Positions 12,213-25,200 of a DNA stretch of 64,000 nt are shown here, in pieces. How positions within the stretch are numbered: the stretch's first letter is position 1; each line of letters starts with the position of its first letter. The notes under the pieces were generated by a model that saw nothing but the letters and a program-made list of their open reading frames with translations, was not told the DNA's origin and ran no database searches. The position numbers and the translations under genes were made by a program. This stretch comes from Gigantopelta aegis (Eukaryota; Mollusca; Gastropoda; Neomphalida; Peltospiridae): the NCBI RefSeq assembly GCF_016097555.1, contig NC_054702.1, positions 69,444,695-69,508,694 on the forward strand. Direction: 5' to 3'.

Positions 12213-13244
12213 TAAAGTAGTGTCGGAAATAGAATAAAAATGATTTTCATCAATTTTCGTCAACATATTAAACAGACAAGTAAAATTTATGTAAATATCT
12301 ATTTAATTATAGTCTACCTAATTTAGAATTTACTTGTTTTGGCTCTCATTGATGTACAAGGTGGTGTTTACTCTTGAAATTAAAAGAAAGATATCAGTAA
12401 ACAGGTGATTTGTGCACTTTATTGGAACAGACTATAACACATTTTGGTCAATGTGTCAATTTCATTGCTGTTACAATATGTGAGGGACTGTTTCTGATGA
12501 CAGTTTCCCCTATTTCTCTCCAAAACAAAATATTTGTAGACAATTATGAGTAACCTTTGAGCAAAACTGTCAAGAACCATTTTGAGTTTGTGGTGTATTA
12601 TACCGGTATTAAAGGTGCTATCTCAAAGTTGCATAATGACAGCTATTGCAAATCATGTTTTTATAAAAAAATTCTTTAACATTTAAAAACCATACCTTTA
12701 ACTATATGCCCATAAATGATTATAGGAAATAATTTTATCTACTAGTAGAAAATACATTTTTATTGGAGAATCTTTATCACAAACAGATGCTCACATATAA
12801 CTATGATGTAGCACCTTTAAGTGGTCCAAGATTGTGTAAATTTCTAATGTACTTACATTGAATTTATATTCACTAAATATGTTGGTCATAATTAATAAAT
12901 TATGCTGCAATTCAAAATAATCAGTTAACTTGCAGTTTTAAATTAAAAGTTTGTTTAAGGGTAAATGAAATTGACACACATCATCAAAATATGTTATAGT
13001 CTGTTCCAATAAAGGTCACAATTCTCCTGTTTACTGACATTTTTATTTTAATTTCAAGAGTAAACACCACCTTGTACATCAGTGAAAGCCACCACCTTGT
13101 ACATCAGTGAAAGCCAAAACAAGTAAATGCTAAATTAGGTAGAGTATCATTAAATAGGTATTTACAAAATATTTACTTGTCAGTTTAATATGAAAGAAAT
13201 AATTGACGAAAATCATTTTTATTCTATTTCCGACACTACTTTAC
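12213..13244. repeat. 1.03-kb inverted repeat with about 265-280 bp arms
   Basis: Left arm 12213-12476 (starts TAAAGTAGTGTCGGAAATAG) and right arm about 12964-13244 (ends CTATTTCCGACACTACTTTA) are reverse complements over most of their length. The right arm has an extra copy of a 25-bp segment (GCCACCACCTTGTACATCAG and on, 13087-13113). The loop holds a younger MITE. No coding sequence. Confidence 0.85.
12609..12820. mobile_element. MITE, TTAAAGGTGCTAT family, copy 2 (nested)
   Basis: Ends TTAAAGGTGCTATCTCAAAG and (RC) TTAAAGGTGCTACATCATAG. Lies wholly inside the loop of the 12213-13244 inverted repeat. About half the length of copy 1 at 6145-6572. Confidence 0.78.
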
Positions 13245-13505
13245 AGAATTTTTAATGAATATTTATACTTTTTATAATTAAATTTTAATTTATATTTACA
13301 TTTTCATTAGTATACCTTGAAATCAAACTACATTGTATAATATGGTAGGGAACCATAAGGTTAAAAAAAAAACCCCATACTACTCAAAGCAACATGTCAA
13401 CCAAACATTCCTCAAATGTTCAGCAATAAATAATGGTTTTATTTTATTTTACTGTTTTACATTTTGTACAGTTTATTCTTCCTTAACTAACAGTAAACAC
13501 ATGCA

Positions 13506-13679
13506 CAGTGCAACCTGTCTAAACTGGATTTTGCTGGAGACATAATATTTATCCAATTTAGACAAGATCCAGTGTTTACAGGGTCACATTTTAGAATTAA
13601 AAATATTTTGGGCCATGAAACTTGGCCAGTTTGACTGGACTCCTCTATGTTCAGGGTCTGGTTTGGACAGGTTTCACTG
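13506..13679. mobile_element. Short Tigger-like MITE
   Basis: CAGTGCAACCTGTCTAAACT at the left pairs with (RC) CAGTGAAACCTGTCCAAACC at the right, and the right flank is TA. The CAGT(C/G)AAACCT start resembles pogo/Tigger-type ends; this assignment is from memory. Confidence 0.65.
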
Positions 13680-14775
13680 TATCACCTTTTCACACAAATG
13701 ACTATCTCCTGTAGCACATCTATGCCAATTCCATTTCAATAAAACATTCACCGATACTAAGAGATCCTAATTCAACACTAAAGCAGTAACAACGAGTCTT
13801 ACTAATAAGCTAAATTCCAGTTCGTTAAAACCTAACTCCAATAAATCTATTAACATGTCAATAAAAATATCTATATCTACATTACCACTCATAATACTGG
13901 TTACTGTTTTTACTTGAGGCTTTCAATCAAAAATATATGTATTGAACTCTTCAGAACCTCCCTTCATATTTCAGCTAAGTTAGCCAATTTTAATACATCA
14001 TTTTAAGGGAAACTAGAAAGAGTTAGCAGAAGAATAACTAACACACACACCTGCACAACACCCGCTAATGGCACAACAGTCCTGCATTTTGTGCAGGTCT
14101 AACAATATTTTATTTTTAAAAAAACAACATATACTACATGTAGTACCGGTACATGTCATGTATTCTGCTTTTTCCAAAGAATCTTTAACCAGCTCATTTT
14201 AAGTTTTGTGACACTAACAAAATACTAATTTTAAGAATTTGTTAGAGAATATGTTACAACAGCTATCATAATGATACGAGATCCATCCTGATATGTGGGT
14301 TGCGATATGGATTCGATAGGTACCAACTTCATATCCCTAGATAAGTTTTGAATACATTTCATGATGGAACATATTTTGTACATAACATCACAGCGAAGTC
14401 GAAAGTCAGTTATAGATATAGACACCTGAACTCAACAAGGGAATTATGCTTTTATTTCATGGGCATGTTTGACTGCTACTGACAGGATATAGAGATTATT
14501 TGCATGTGGAAAAAACGCGATGACTTGTAGTCTGTGCATGTGGTATCAAGAATCCTTTGTTTTGTTGAGATCGCACGTTGTTGTTTTTGGAAAATAAACC
14601 TACATTGTATGAGATGACTGGAGTTACGATAATACGATATATTTTCCTCTATAAGCCTACAGTATTTAGCAGTTTGTAATAAAAGCCGTTTAATCGCCAC
14701 ACACGTTACCGTACTGTCATGTGATCTCGTGTGTCACCAATTACCATGGTACCTAATAAGAGCACGTGTTATTAA
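13680..14775. other. Non-coding spacer
   Basis: No gene or repeat recognised apart from short AC-rich text near 14040. Confidence 0.45.
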
Positions 14776-15215
14776 CAGTGTTCTACACTCGGTTTTATAA
14801 CTTACTCTTCTTTGGCTAGTGGACAAACAAAATTTACTTGCCAAGCTTAAAATGTTACTCGCCACAGTGCGACACTACTCATTTTATATCATTTATGAAT
14901 GTGTTAAGTATCTGGATTGTTTTCGCCAAATTACTAAAATCAACGATGAGTTCCGAATTGTACCGACAATTAATACGGAATTCACAGTGATCAATCGGAC
15001 AACTTCGTAAATAGTGAAATGTTCCGACTGCACAATGATGTCAACAAATTTCATTTGTTTTCGCTGCTAGGACTCTGAACGCACATGGCAAATAATTTAA
15101 TACTTAGACGTTTTTGGAGTCAGTCGCCAGATGGCGACGATAATAAATTCAATTGGTCGCCACGCCAACATTTTGGTCGCATTGGCGACCATTTTGGTCG
15201 CAATGTAGAACACTG
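14776..15215. mobile_element. DNA transposon remnant with CAGTGTTCTACA ends
   Basis: Left end CAGTGTTCTACACTCG and right end (RC) CAGTGTTCTACATTGCGACC. Flanks GTTATTAA and GTTAATGA could be a decayed 8-bp duplication, as in hAT. The right side has repeated TTGGTCGC and GGCGAC motifs (15120-15200). Confidence 0.6.
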
Positions 15216-15220
15216 GTTAA

Positions 15221-15477
15221 TGATTCCAATTTCAGTGGGGGTGTATAAAAACCATCGCTGCTCCCCCCCCCCCCCCCCTCCCAACCTCCATTTAACACAC
15301 ACACTGACGTGTCAGAGTTATCCTACTTGAGTACTTCTGTCGTCTGCTTTGTCGATCCGCGACCACAACTTCTCTGTGTGCTTCCCCCCACCCCAGCAGA
15401 AAAAAAAAGTTCAGGGTCGGTGGCAAAATTTAGGGTCGGTCAGGTGACCGGAAACAAACCATTTTTTTTGTTTGGCC
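15221..15477. other. Spacer with poly-C tract
   Basis: A C run lies at 15263-15279 and a purine run at about 15400. No gene. Confidence 0.5.
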
Positions 15478-16132
15478 TTAAGTAACTGCCTGTAGGTATA
15501 AGGTAACTTTCTATAGGCAGCATTACATAACTGCCTTGATAACTTTCTGTAGGTTGTATTAGATAACTGCTTGTAGGTATAAGGTAACTTTCTATAGGCA
15601 GCATTACATAACTGGCTGCAGTCAAAGCTCACCCTGTCCATTACAAATTTCTAATTTTTATACAAAGTAGCTACAACATTTAGTCTTTGGCTAATAAAAT
15701 ATTCCTTAAATTAACCACATTTTAATCATTTTTCAAGAAAATACTCTACATATCCGAGTCCTATGTAGTATTAGATAACAGCCTCAAGCATGTGTGCAAG
15801 AGGGGGTTTCAAGAGTCAAACACCCCCAGCCCACCACTCCAAGCAAATTTTCAATTTTTAAATATATTTTTCATGCGAGCATAACTTGACATCCCCTGCC
15901 CACTAGAAACGTTGGTTACCATAGTCTAGACCCTGAACCTTTATAAATTCCTGCACACACACCTGAGACTGTATGTAATAATATACAACTGTCTGTAGGT
16001 AGTGCTCAATAACGTTCTGTATGTAGCATTAGTTTTGACTGTCCGTAGGTAGTATTGTATAACTGCCTGTAGGTACATTCTGCAGGTAGTTTTAGACAAA
16101 TGCCTGTAGGTAGCATCAGGCAACTGCAAAAT
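15478..16132. repeat. Degenerate CTGTAGGTA repeats downstream of ARMC2
   Basis: Two blocks (15478-15620 and 15960-16132) are made of a roughly 24-bp unit around AACTGCCTGTAGGTA. In the first block a segment of about 50 bp (15484-15534) recurs nearly unchanged at 15566-15614, giving an 82-bp higher-order period. The second block ends about 70 bp from the ARMC2 stop codon, so it may lie in the 3' UTR. Confidence 0.75.
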
Positions 16133-16200
16133 TCTTCCTATACACAAACACACACCAAGGGCACACAAGACAAGCTCATCAAATAATACATGTTACGACA

Positions 16201-19200
16201 TCAACCAGGTGCCTCTAGAGGTTCGAACTTTGACTGATATTTTTCAATTCGTTTTAACAGTTGTGTACCAACAGGAACAAATTTGTCTTCCCACGTTTCA
16301 CACAAACAGTCCAAACTATCTGCGTCGCTGTCAGCTAATGCTGTGTCTTTATCTGAAGAAAAAACAAAGGAAAAGAAAAAATATTGATCAAATTTAATGA
16401 ATTGATTTTTAGGATTTCTCATGGCTTTGTTTATTTACATAATGGTCCTGTTTTGTACTAAGGATCTGTCAAACAAAATATTTCCCCAAATATTTAGTCA
16501 AATTTTAACCTGATATTCACCTCATTTTTGAGGGAAAAAAAAGACATAAATGTCATTACTACAGGTTTTCCAGACAAGACTTATCTAGTAAAGAAACGCA
16601 ATCAAACACTGTACAAAGACAACATAGTTGCTTATAACATGCTTAATGATTTTTATTTTTCTGGTAATAACAATAAACAATAATTATTATTATGAAATGT
16701 TTAATGACACCCCAGCACAAAATAGACATCGGCTATTTGGTGTCAGAAAAGGTAGACAATAAACAATACGTACTTTAAGAAATTAAGTGGTTTAAAGAAA
16801 AGTTAGGTTTTTTTAATCATTGGCTGTTGGACCGGCCTCGGTGGCGTCGTGGCAGGCCATCGGTCTACAGGCTGGTAGGTACTGGGTTCGGATCCCAGTC
16901 GAGGCATGGGATTTTTAATCGAGATACCGACTCCAAACCCTGAGTGAGTGCTCCGCAAGGCTCAATGGGTAGGTGTAAACCACTTGCACCGACCAGTGAT
17001 CCATAACTGGTTCAACAAAGGCCATGGTTTGTGCTATCCTGCCTGTGGGAAGCGCAAATAAAAGATCCCTTGCTGCCTGTCGTAAAAAGAGTAGCCTATG
17101 TGGCGACAGCGGGTTTCCTCTAAAAACAGTGTCAGAATGACCATATGTTTGACGTCCAATAGCCGATGATAAGATAAAAAATCAATGTGCTCTAGCGGCG
17201 TCGTTACTTTCATTGGCTGTTGGATGTCAAACATAAGGTAATTTTGACATATAGTCTTAGAGAAGAAACCTGCAACATTTTTACATTAGCAGCAAGGGAT
17301 CTTTTATATGAACCATCCCACAGACAAGATAACACGTACTACAGCCTTTGATATGCACTGGTGCACTGGCTGGAGCGAGAAATAGCCCAATGGGCCCACC
17401 AATGGGGATTGACCCCAAACTGACCATGCATCAAGTCAAGTGGTTTAAAAAACAAAACAAAACAAAATATTCCTAAAAAAAATATGCTCAAAAGTTAACC
17501 TCATACTTTATTACACACCAGTGTAAGATATTGCTCATGTCATAACAATCACTCAATATCTAACAAGTGTAATATTGGCATGACGTGAGCATGACGTAGT
17601 CACTCGCTGACCCAATTCGTAGAACATTGTCTCGACATCTGCTTACTTCTGCATTATGGCTTGTTTGCAGTTGGTTTGTAATAAATAAAATACTAAACTA
17701 GCTTGCCTGTCATACCATTTTTATGAAACTTGTGAACATAGTTGGTATCTGACTCGCTTTCGCTCGTCATATACCAAAACTGTTCACTCATTTCATAAAA
17801 ATGGTATGACAGGCAAGTTCGTTTAGTATTCTATATGTATCTCACACTAGGAGATATAACATCAGCTCCCAGCTCGTATACATGAATGATTCAACAATTC
17901 ATAATAAAAGAAAACAATACCTAGGAATTCCAGGAGTAATTCAGAGAGGTCTTGAGCCTCCTGTTCTCCGAAGCAAGCATTTGAGCTGGTGATTTTCGTG
18001 CTGTAGTTACACAGTACTTTACACACTGTACTGCTCAAGTCCCAGTCTTCTCGGCCAAAATCATGTAAAACATCTATCAACCTTGTAAAGATAAAGCAGA
18101 TTATTTTATTTAATTCTATCCATCTGGAGTAAACAACGTTCTAAATGATACTTATTTGCACTATACTGCTAATCCATAGTGTTATGACCAGAAGACTGAT
18201 CCACCTATACCATTAGCAAAAATAACTACTTTTGATGGTTTATTATGGTATTTGGAAGATTACATGCAGAGGAAATAGCACTAATATCGGAGGTCAGGAC
18301 AAATATTATAGAAGAAATTAATCAAGTTCTAAAAGCTGTAGTGATGTCTTCATGACTAGCAGTAATCACTGCTGTTATATTATGAGCTGAAAAATAGTCA
18401 GGAATATTTTAACCTAAAAACATCTTTTAGAAAATGTTGTTAACATTAAACAAATAAAAGCACACAATGACAACAATGAATAGTTCTCACTGACCAAGAT
18501 GGGATCCAAAAATAAACAATCGTCAATATACCAGTTCCTGAGTCAGGAAAAAACCAGAGAGGAGCCACCAAGGTGGCTTGATCGTATGACTTATGACACA
18601 CAGCATCTCGGGCAAATGCTCTCACATATCTTACACTTAAAAGTAAGCATGTCATCTAAGCCAAGCTGCAAACACATCAACAGCATACTGTACCAGAACC
18701 TCCCCCACACACCCCAATTAACCTCAAATGTCATACGTTTGCTATAAACACAACATGTGTAACCAACAAATGTAATTAAAAGCATTATAAGACTCAAGTG
18801 ACTTAATAAAAATGATACTGACTTCTTGACACCACCTTCCTTTTTCAAGAGAGGTCTTTTAGATTCATCCGACATAAAGTTGACCAGGACTCCACACGCA
18901 TTGTATACAACCTCCCTGCATCCACAATCCAACAGGGAGATCATCATTTCATCAACTGAAAAAATATACACGGGTTATTATAAAACCGAAGTCACTCCGA
19001 TCATAATTCATTACAAAAATAAATATTTTCTTGAGTAAGATGGGGTGGGGGAAATCCAATATGTTGCAATGCAATATTCCAACTATGTCTATTTATGCTG
19101 ATTTTGAACCAAATTTTCATACAAAAGTCCTACAATGGTTAATTAGATTATGGTGATATTTACATAAACAACTTTACTTAAAGGCCAACACTTTTACAAT

Positions 19201-22200
19201 ATAATAGGATATACTTGCATGCCTACAATTTAATCTTTTTAAAAAGTACTTACTCAGTAAAGACACTGAGCAAATTATAGAAATAATGAAAATCATTTGA
19301 AATTTCCACTATTCTTTCACAAAAAGCCAAAAAATATGAGCTTTCTTTTAAGCGTTTGAAGACAAATGGACCTTACACATGTATATCAAAAGAACCCTAC
19401 AGGATGGGATCTTTTATATACATGTTCCTGACGTGCTTGGGTTGTAGGATCAAACCATTTCTCTAACTGGGTTTTTTTCTGTCGTAATCAGTGTCTTATG
19501 ACTGGTGTATCAAAGGGACATGGTATGTGCTGTCCTACATGTGTTAAATGCTAACTGAAAAACCCCCAGTAACTCTAGTGAATGTTTTACATGCTAAGTG
19601 TGAAAGAACACCAACTCCTATGAATGTTTTACATGCTAAGTGTGAAAAAACACAAACTCCTGTGAATGTTTTACATGCTAAGTGTGAAAAAACACCAACT
19701 CATGTGAATGTTTTACATGCTAATTGTGTAAGAATACTAACTCCTGTGAATGTTTTACATGTTAAGTTTGAAAGAACACTAACTCCTGTGAATGTTTTAC
19801 ATGCTAAGTTTGAAAGAATACTAGCTCTTGTGAATGTTTTACATGCAAACTGTGAAAGAATACTAACTCTTGTTTTTGGTCAGGAAATCTCGGACATTCT
19901 TGTGCTGTGTTAAGTTTCCAAACACTCGCGATGCTTCCAGCATAGCCTCCATGTTGTCAGGCAGCATCAGCTTTAGAAGTACTTTAGTACAAAACAAAAT
20001 AGAACATAGTATATATTAATATATTTTAGAAGAACGATGTAACTGCATTCCCCATTATAATTAGTTGTGCACAGTTATGTCAAACATTCTTCACTAAAAA
20101 TTAGATTTAGGTTATAGCACATGGTTGATCAATCTTTAACTATCCCCCCCCCCCCCCGTAGATGTACAAAAATTAAACAGAAATGCTTCAGGCAAACATA
20201 TTTTTAGGTGGTTGAAGGGACAGACCCTAGTTTTTAAACACTAAGGAATATTTTTCACCTAAACCCTAGTTTCAACCCATAACAATGGACACTAAGTTTA
20301 CAAACTTGTAACAAATTTGAATACAATAAGAGTCTGACGTTGAAATACCCTTAAAAATAGACTAAAATGCAATTTAATAATCATTACTTCTCAAACCCAC
20401 GTGCGTTTTAAAAAATATGAAAAATGCATTATGTGATATTAGAAACATCAGGATGACCAGAAACACTTTGGTTGTACAGAAATGGAGAATCTAAACAATA
20501 AAATATAAGTAATGTTTGATTTCAGTGATCATAAACGACTCCAATAGTGAAAAATATGCCGTAGTGTTTAAAAACTAGGGTATGTCCCTTTAATCTATTA
20601 CATTATAGGTTCAAGCATGCTGTCCTTGGGCACACACCTCACAAGAGGAAGTGAATGTAATGGCACTGAGCCCAACTCAATACCTACCAATTTTAGAGCC
20701 ACGGGTTTAACCATGAAACCACTGACATTGGTAATAAACTGAAGTATGCAGCGAGTTAACTGTGAGAAAAAACCCATAACCAATGATTTGTGGTTTGCGT
20801 AATTTATGGATGACTTCTTCCGACATGAATGAGAAAACATGCTCAAGTGATACTAAAGAAAATATGTGAAACATTATCAGTATTCTGGCTATTCTGACTG
20901 TGATTACTTTATCACAAATACTTACACTCTGCTAATTCCATCTGTTGAGACATAATAACACTCGTCTTCACTGAATAAAATGACAAATTGTTTATGGTGG
21001 CTACAGTGTTCAAAATTAATTCTTCACTGTCACTAATGTCTCTGGTATCTGAAAAAAATAAGTGATAATCCAAATTTAAAAAATGTTTCATCATTGAAAA
21101 TCCACCCATTATCTGGCATTTTCAATTAAATTTGAAGTAATGTTTGCACAACAAACAGTATGAATAAAACTTGAATAATTTTCTCTTTTCATGAATACTA
21201 AACCTGACCTCTAACCATAGGCATACACTGTTCCGGTGAAAGCTACTTCCTTCATTCTCATTCACTACTGTGCTCTCCCTCTCCTCTTTCTCTCTCTCAC
21301 ACTTGCAGTGTACGTTTGAATATGATTGTGTATGTGCATGCATGCAAGTAACTTGTCATGCATTGAATCTGGGAATATATTTTTAGGATTTCGCCAGAAT
21401 CGTAAACATGGCTTAATATTGATATTTTGGGATTCTCTCTAAGAATATTTCGCTTATGACCCAAAATATGGGATTTGCAGAACCACGGAATAATGCTAAA
21501 TTCACAGCCTGCTTGTATAATGAATATTATAACCATTAGAAGCACAGACTCCTGTACACTGTGCTAAATTTTTACACTATGTGTGACTGTACAAAATTTA
21601 TGACCTTATTTATTTTGTACCATATGCACAGTGTATACCTACCAAGAATATTTAACAGAAGCAGCACACATTTGCGATTGGATGCAATCTGAGGTCCAAC
21701 TGTTTCATTGATTGACAGGTTGGCGATGACCCGCACAGTTTTAATCATCACATCGTCTAGTTTACTGACATCAGAATCATTCTGTTTATTATCTGGGGGA
21801 GAGTTTACTGCACTTTCGTTCTTTGTCTTGCCCTGAAAAACAAATGTCTATGGACTACAGTATAATATGATAGAAAAAATTTAATATCAATTCTGCATTA
21901 ATCAACATTTTATCACAATAAATGTCATGTTATTTCTGTCAATATTCTCAAAGTATTAAGTATGGTCTAATTATTACTTTTGCTACGTGAAAACCCAAAT
22001 TAATAGTAGAAACAAAATTAAACAACTGAAAATGTAGTATTAATTTATGTGCTTATGTACATTTCTAAACAAAAGATTGTAGTAAATGGTACCTACTGTA
22101 CTCTCTATTGTTTAATCATATTAACAATAGATTTAATCTTTAGTTGTTAATTTAATTAAAAGATGCTTTTTGTTGTAATTTGACTAAACCATGAAAACTG

Positions 22201-25200
22201 CAGCATATCTTTTTGCACTCCTTTTCCTTCTCTGTATTCAATTCAAAAGAAAAGGAAAAAAAAGAAATTGTAGAAAACTTGAATCATTTTCTCCTTTAAT
22301 GAATACTTAATGTGACCTCAAACAAATGTCATTTTCTCCCTGGAATGTGGACTGGTCTGAACAGATTAAGTTGACAAGAAATAGTTTTCACCTTCTTATA
22401 CACCTGCCACTCAGATAGCATTCATTTGTCAGTGTATTTCACTCTGATTTAGTAATTAACAAAACAAAAACCAATGCTGTCAAAAAAGATCTTTAGCTTA
22501 CCTGTTTGTGCTTATTGTGGTAAAACTTTAATACTGTAAGTAGTGTGTCGAGAGAATTCTTTTCTTCAAACAGTCGAACCCGAGCATCATCATTTTTAGC
22601 TGTCAAGTTGCCCAGAACAAAAGATAACCGAACCACCAAGTCCTTGAAAAACAAAATTACATAATAAATAGAACTTTCACACTCAGGCCACATTCTAGAC
22701 AAAGTCAGAGCTCACCCTGCCATTTAGTATTTGGCTAATAAAATTTGTTTAAAATAGCAACTGAAAACAAAACCTCATGCTATATTGCTACAAATATATG
22801 TTACAGATTAGACTGGGATTTCTGAGATAACTTAGAGCCTTCTTATTAACGAACTTGCTAAGACATAAAGAAATAATAAAAAAGAATCATGAAATTTTAC
22901 CTCATTTTGTAACTGGCTATTGAGCAAGTTCAGAATGGCCTTGTAGCAGCCATGTTGACTTGCAAGAACTCGACAACAGTCTGTGTGCAGGGTGATTTTA
23001 CTGAAAACAAAACAAATCTAATAAATCTATTTTCCTTTCAATCATTTGAAGCAGAAATCATATACTATCTACACTGAACTACAAAAGAAATGTAAATAAA
23101 GTCAAACTTTGATCTCTCATCTCGTAATATTTGATAGAATAATGAATTGTCTGCCAAGCAGAATATTAGATACTTGACTAAGCAAACGAAGGCTATGTGT
23201 TTGGTTGTGAGTGTCTGAATACAGAATACACTAATATAACATAACACTGCTGTGGTCTCTACCTGAAAATATACAGTATCTAGTCAATCTCGTTTGGGAA
23301 GGCCAGGGTTGTCATTATCTGTGAAAGTAGGAGGCTGTTTGAGAAAAGTAGGTGGCTACATGTACTGAATAAAATGATGTGTTTAACTGCAATCATGCAA
23401 AGTAGGCATCATTGACAGCAGCATTAGCTACTAATGAATGATAAGGATAGCAAGGCTCAAAATAGGAAGTAAAATATGGCAATCTGTTTTTTGTTTTTTT
23501 TAAACAGCAAATCAAAAGAAATATGACAAGCTAAGAAAAACTATGGCCTCCTGGAAACAAGACAGCATAGGTTGAGTGGAGGGTTTGGGATGGTGTGTGG
23601 AGAACAGGATCTCTAAGAACATCTGATCTGAGAGCGTTATAAAATCAACATATATCAGAATCATGAGCTCAGCCTCAGCTAAATAGAAGATGAGATACTC
23701 GTACATACATTTGTCTCTTGAAGAAAGACCTGCAATTTACTGGTCATTTTAGGACACAAATTTTTAATTCACTTGCTAGGTGTAAAAACATTAGTGTTTT
23801 TCACAGGCCGCCACTTCGAGCCCTGGGATAGGTACAAGAGATTACCTGAATGTTCTGGAGATATACAGCATCAGGTCACTGTCACTGGGATACTCGTCCA
23901 TCAGCTGGGCCAGACTCTCTGTCGTCCCACTGTTGATGAACCGTTCACGGCCAGAGCTGCAGTCTGCCAGATTTCTTAACGCAGCAGCTAGCTAAAAACA
24001 TAAGATGATTACAAATGAATGAATGTATGTTCGACGACACCCCAGCACAAAAATACTAAGATGATTACCGTCAATTATGTAACAATCATCAGAAGTGTTA
24101 CACATTTCCATCATCAATTACCAGAAGTGAAAATTCAAATCTGATCGAAGTAATTCAGACAAATTATCAGTACAATACACACATGGTCAAAATCCATAAA
24201 TAAAAAGTTAACTCTTATGATTCTTTACACTAAGAGAAATGCTAAAATTATCTCCACACAGATTTCTGTCTATTAATTTCAACAAAATATTTTCTTTAAA
24301 AAGAGTGGATACAAAAAGTAATGGAGTATTTTATATAATTTATGCACATTTCCTTAGCACTCACACAGTGGTTACTCACCTGAACAAGTATATGTCCAAA
24401 CTGTTCATTCACTTTGCCGTTATCTCGATTCTAAAAAAAATAGAAAGGAAAGGAATATTTTACAAATGTATTTCCAGTTTTATGATATAGGACATATGGC
24501 TAAAGATCATATAGAACTTTTATATGCATCACGATTCTAAAAAAATAATCAATTAAAATAATCTTCCATTTAAAAGATCTATTTGCAAAAATAACTTGTT
24601 ACTTATACGGATTTTAACGTATACAGATTTTAAAAACTGTCTTTAATTCACATACTGTTTGCTCCATATTCTACAGAAAGATGACACCAAGATGATTCTG
24701 GTTTCTTTGTCAAATTAAAAAAAAAATTATTATCGAAAACCAAAATGAAAATGAAATATCAAAATACTCAACATGAAGGCTAATAATTTCCTAATATCAA
24801 CAGGTGACAATAATAAATGATTTGCTGCTGAAATGACGACGACGCCAATATTACTTTTAACATCACAATAAGGCTCAGTCAATGACATCATTCTAGCACA
24901 GAGATGAAAATGTTAAGATAACAAAACTAATATGTTTAATTTATGCTCACCGTCTTTTGTATATTTTGCATAAGTTTGGTCAGTATTTCAATGCACTCCT
25001 TTGTAGCCAATTTCTTCAATATAGTGGCATTGCCGGTTAGAAATTTGACAGCTCCAACACAATAAACCAGGCCTTCACAGGAGGCAACGTGGTCAGAAAA
25101 CCTAATGGTGTTCAACATGAGATCTGAAATTGTGAGAGAAACATTTAATAATAAATTAATGCATTAATATTATTCATAACAATGAACACATTTATTAAAC

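Noticed and set aside
19548-19913. 121-codon open frame of NVLHAKCERT-like repeats
   Set aside because: It is a by-product of a 42-bp minisatellite whose unit is a multiple of 3; it overlaps an ARMC2 exon on the other strand.
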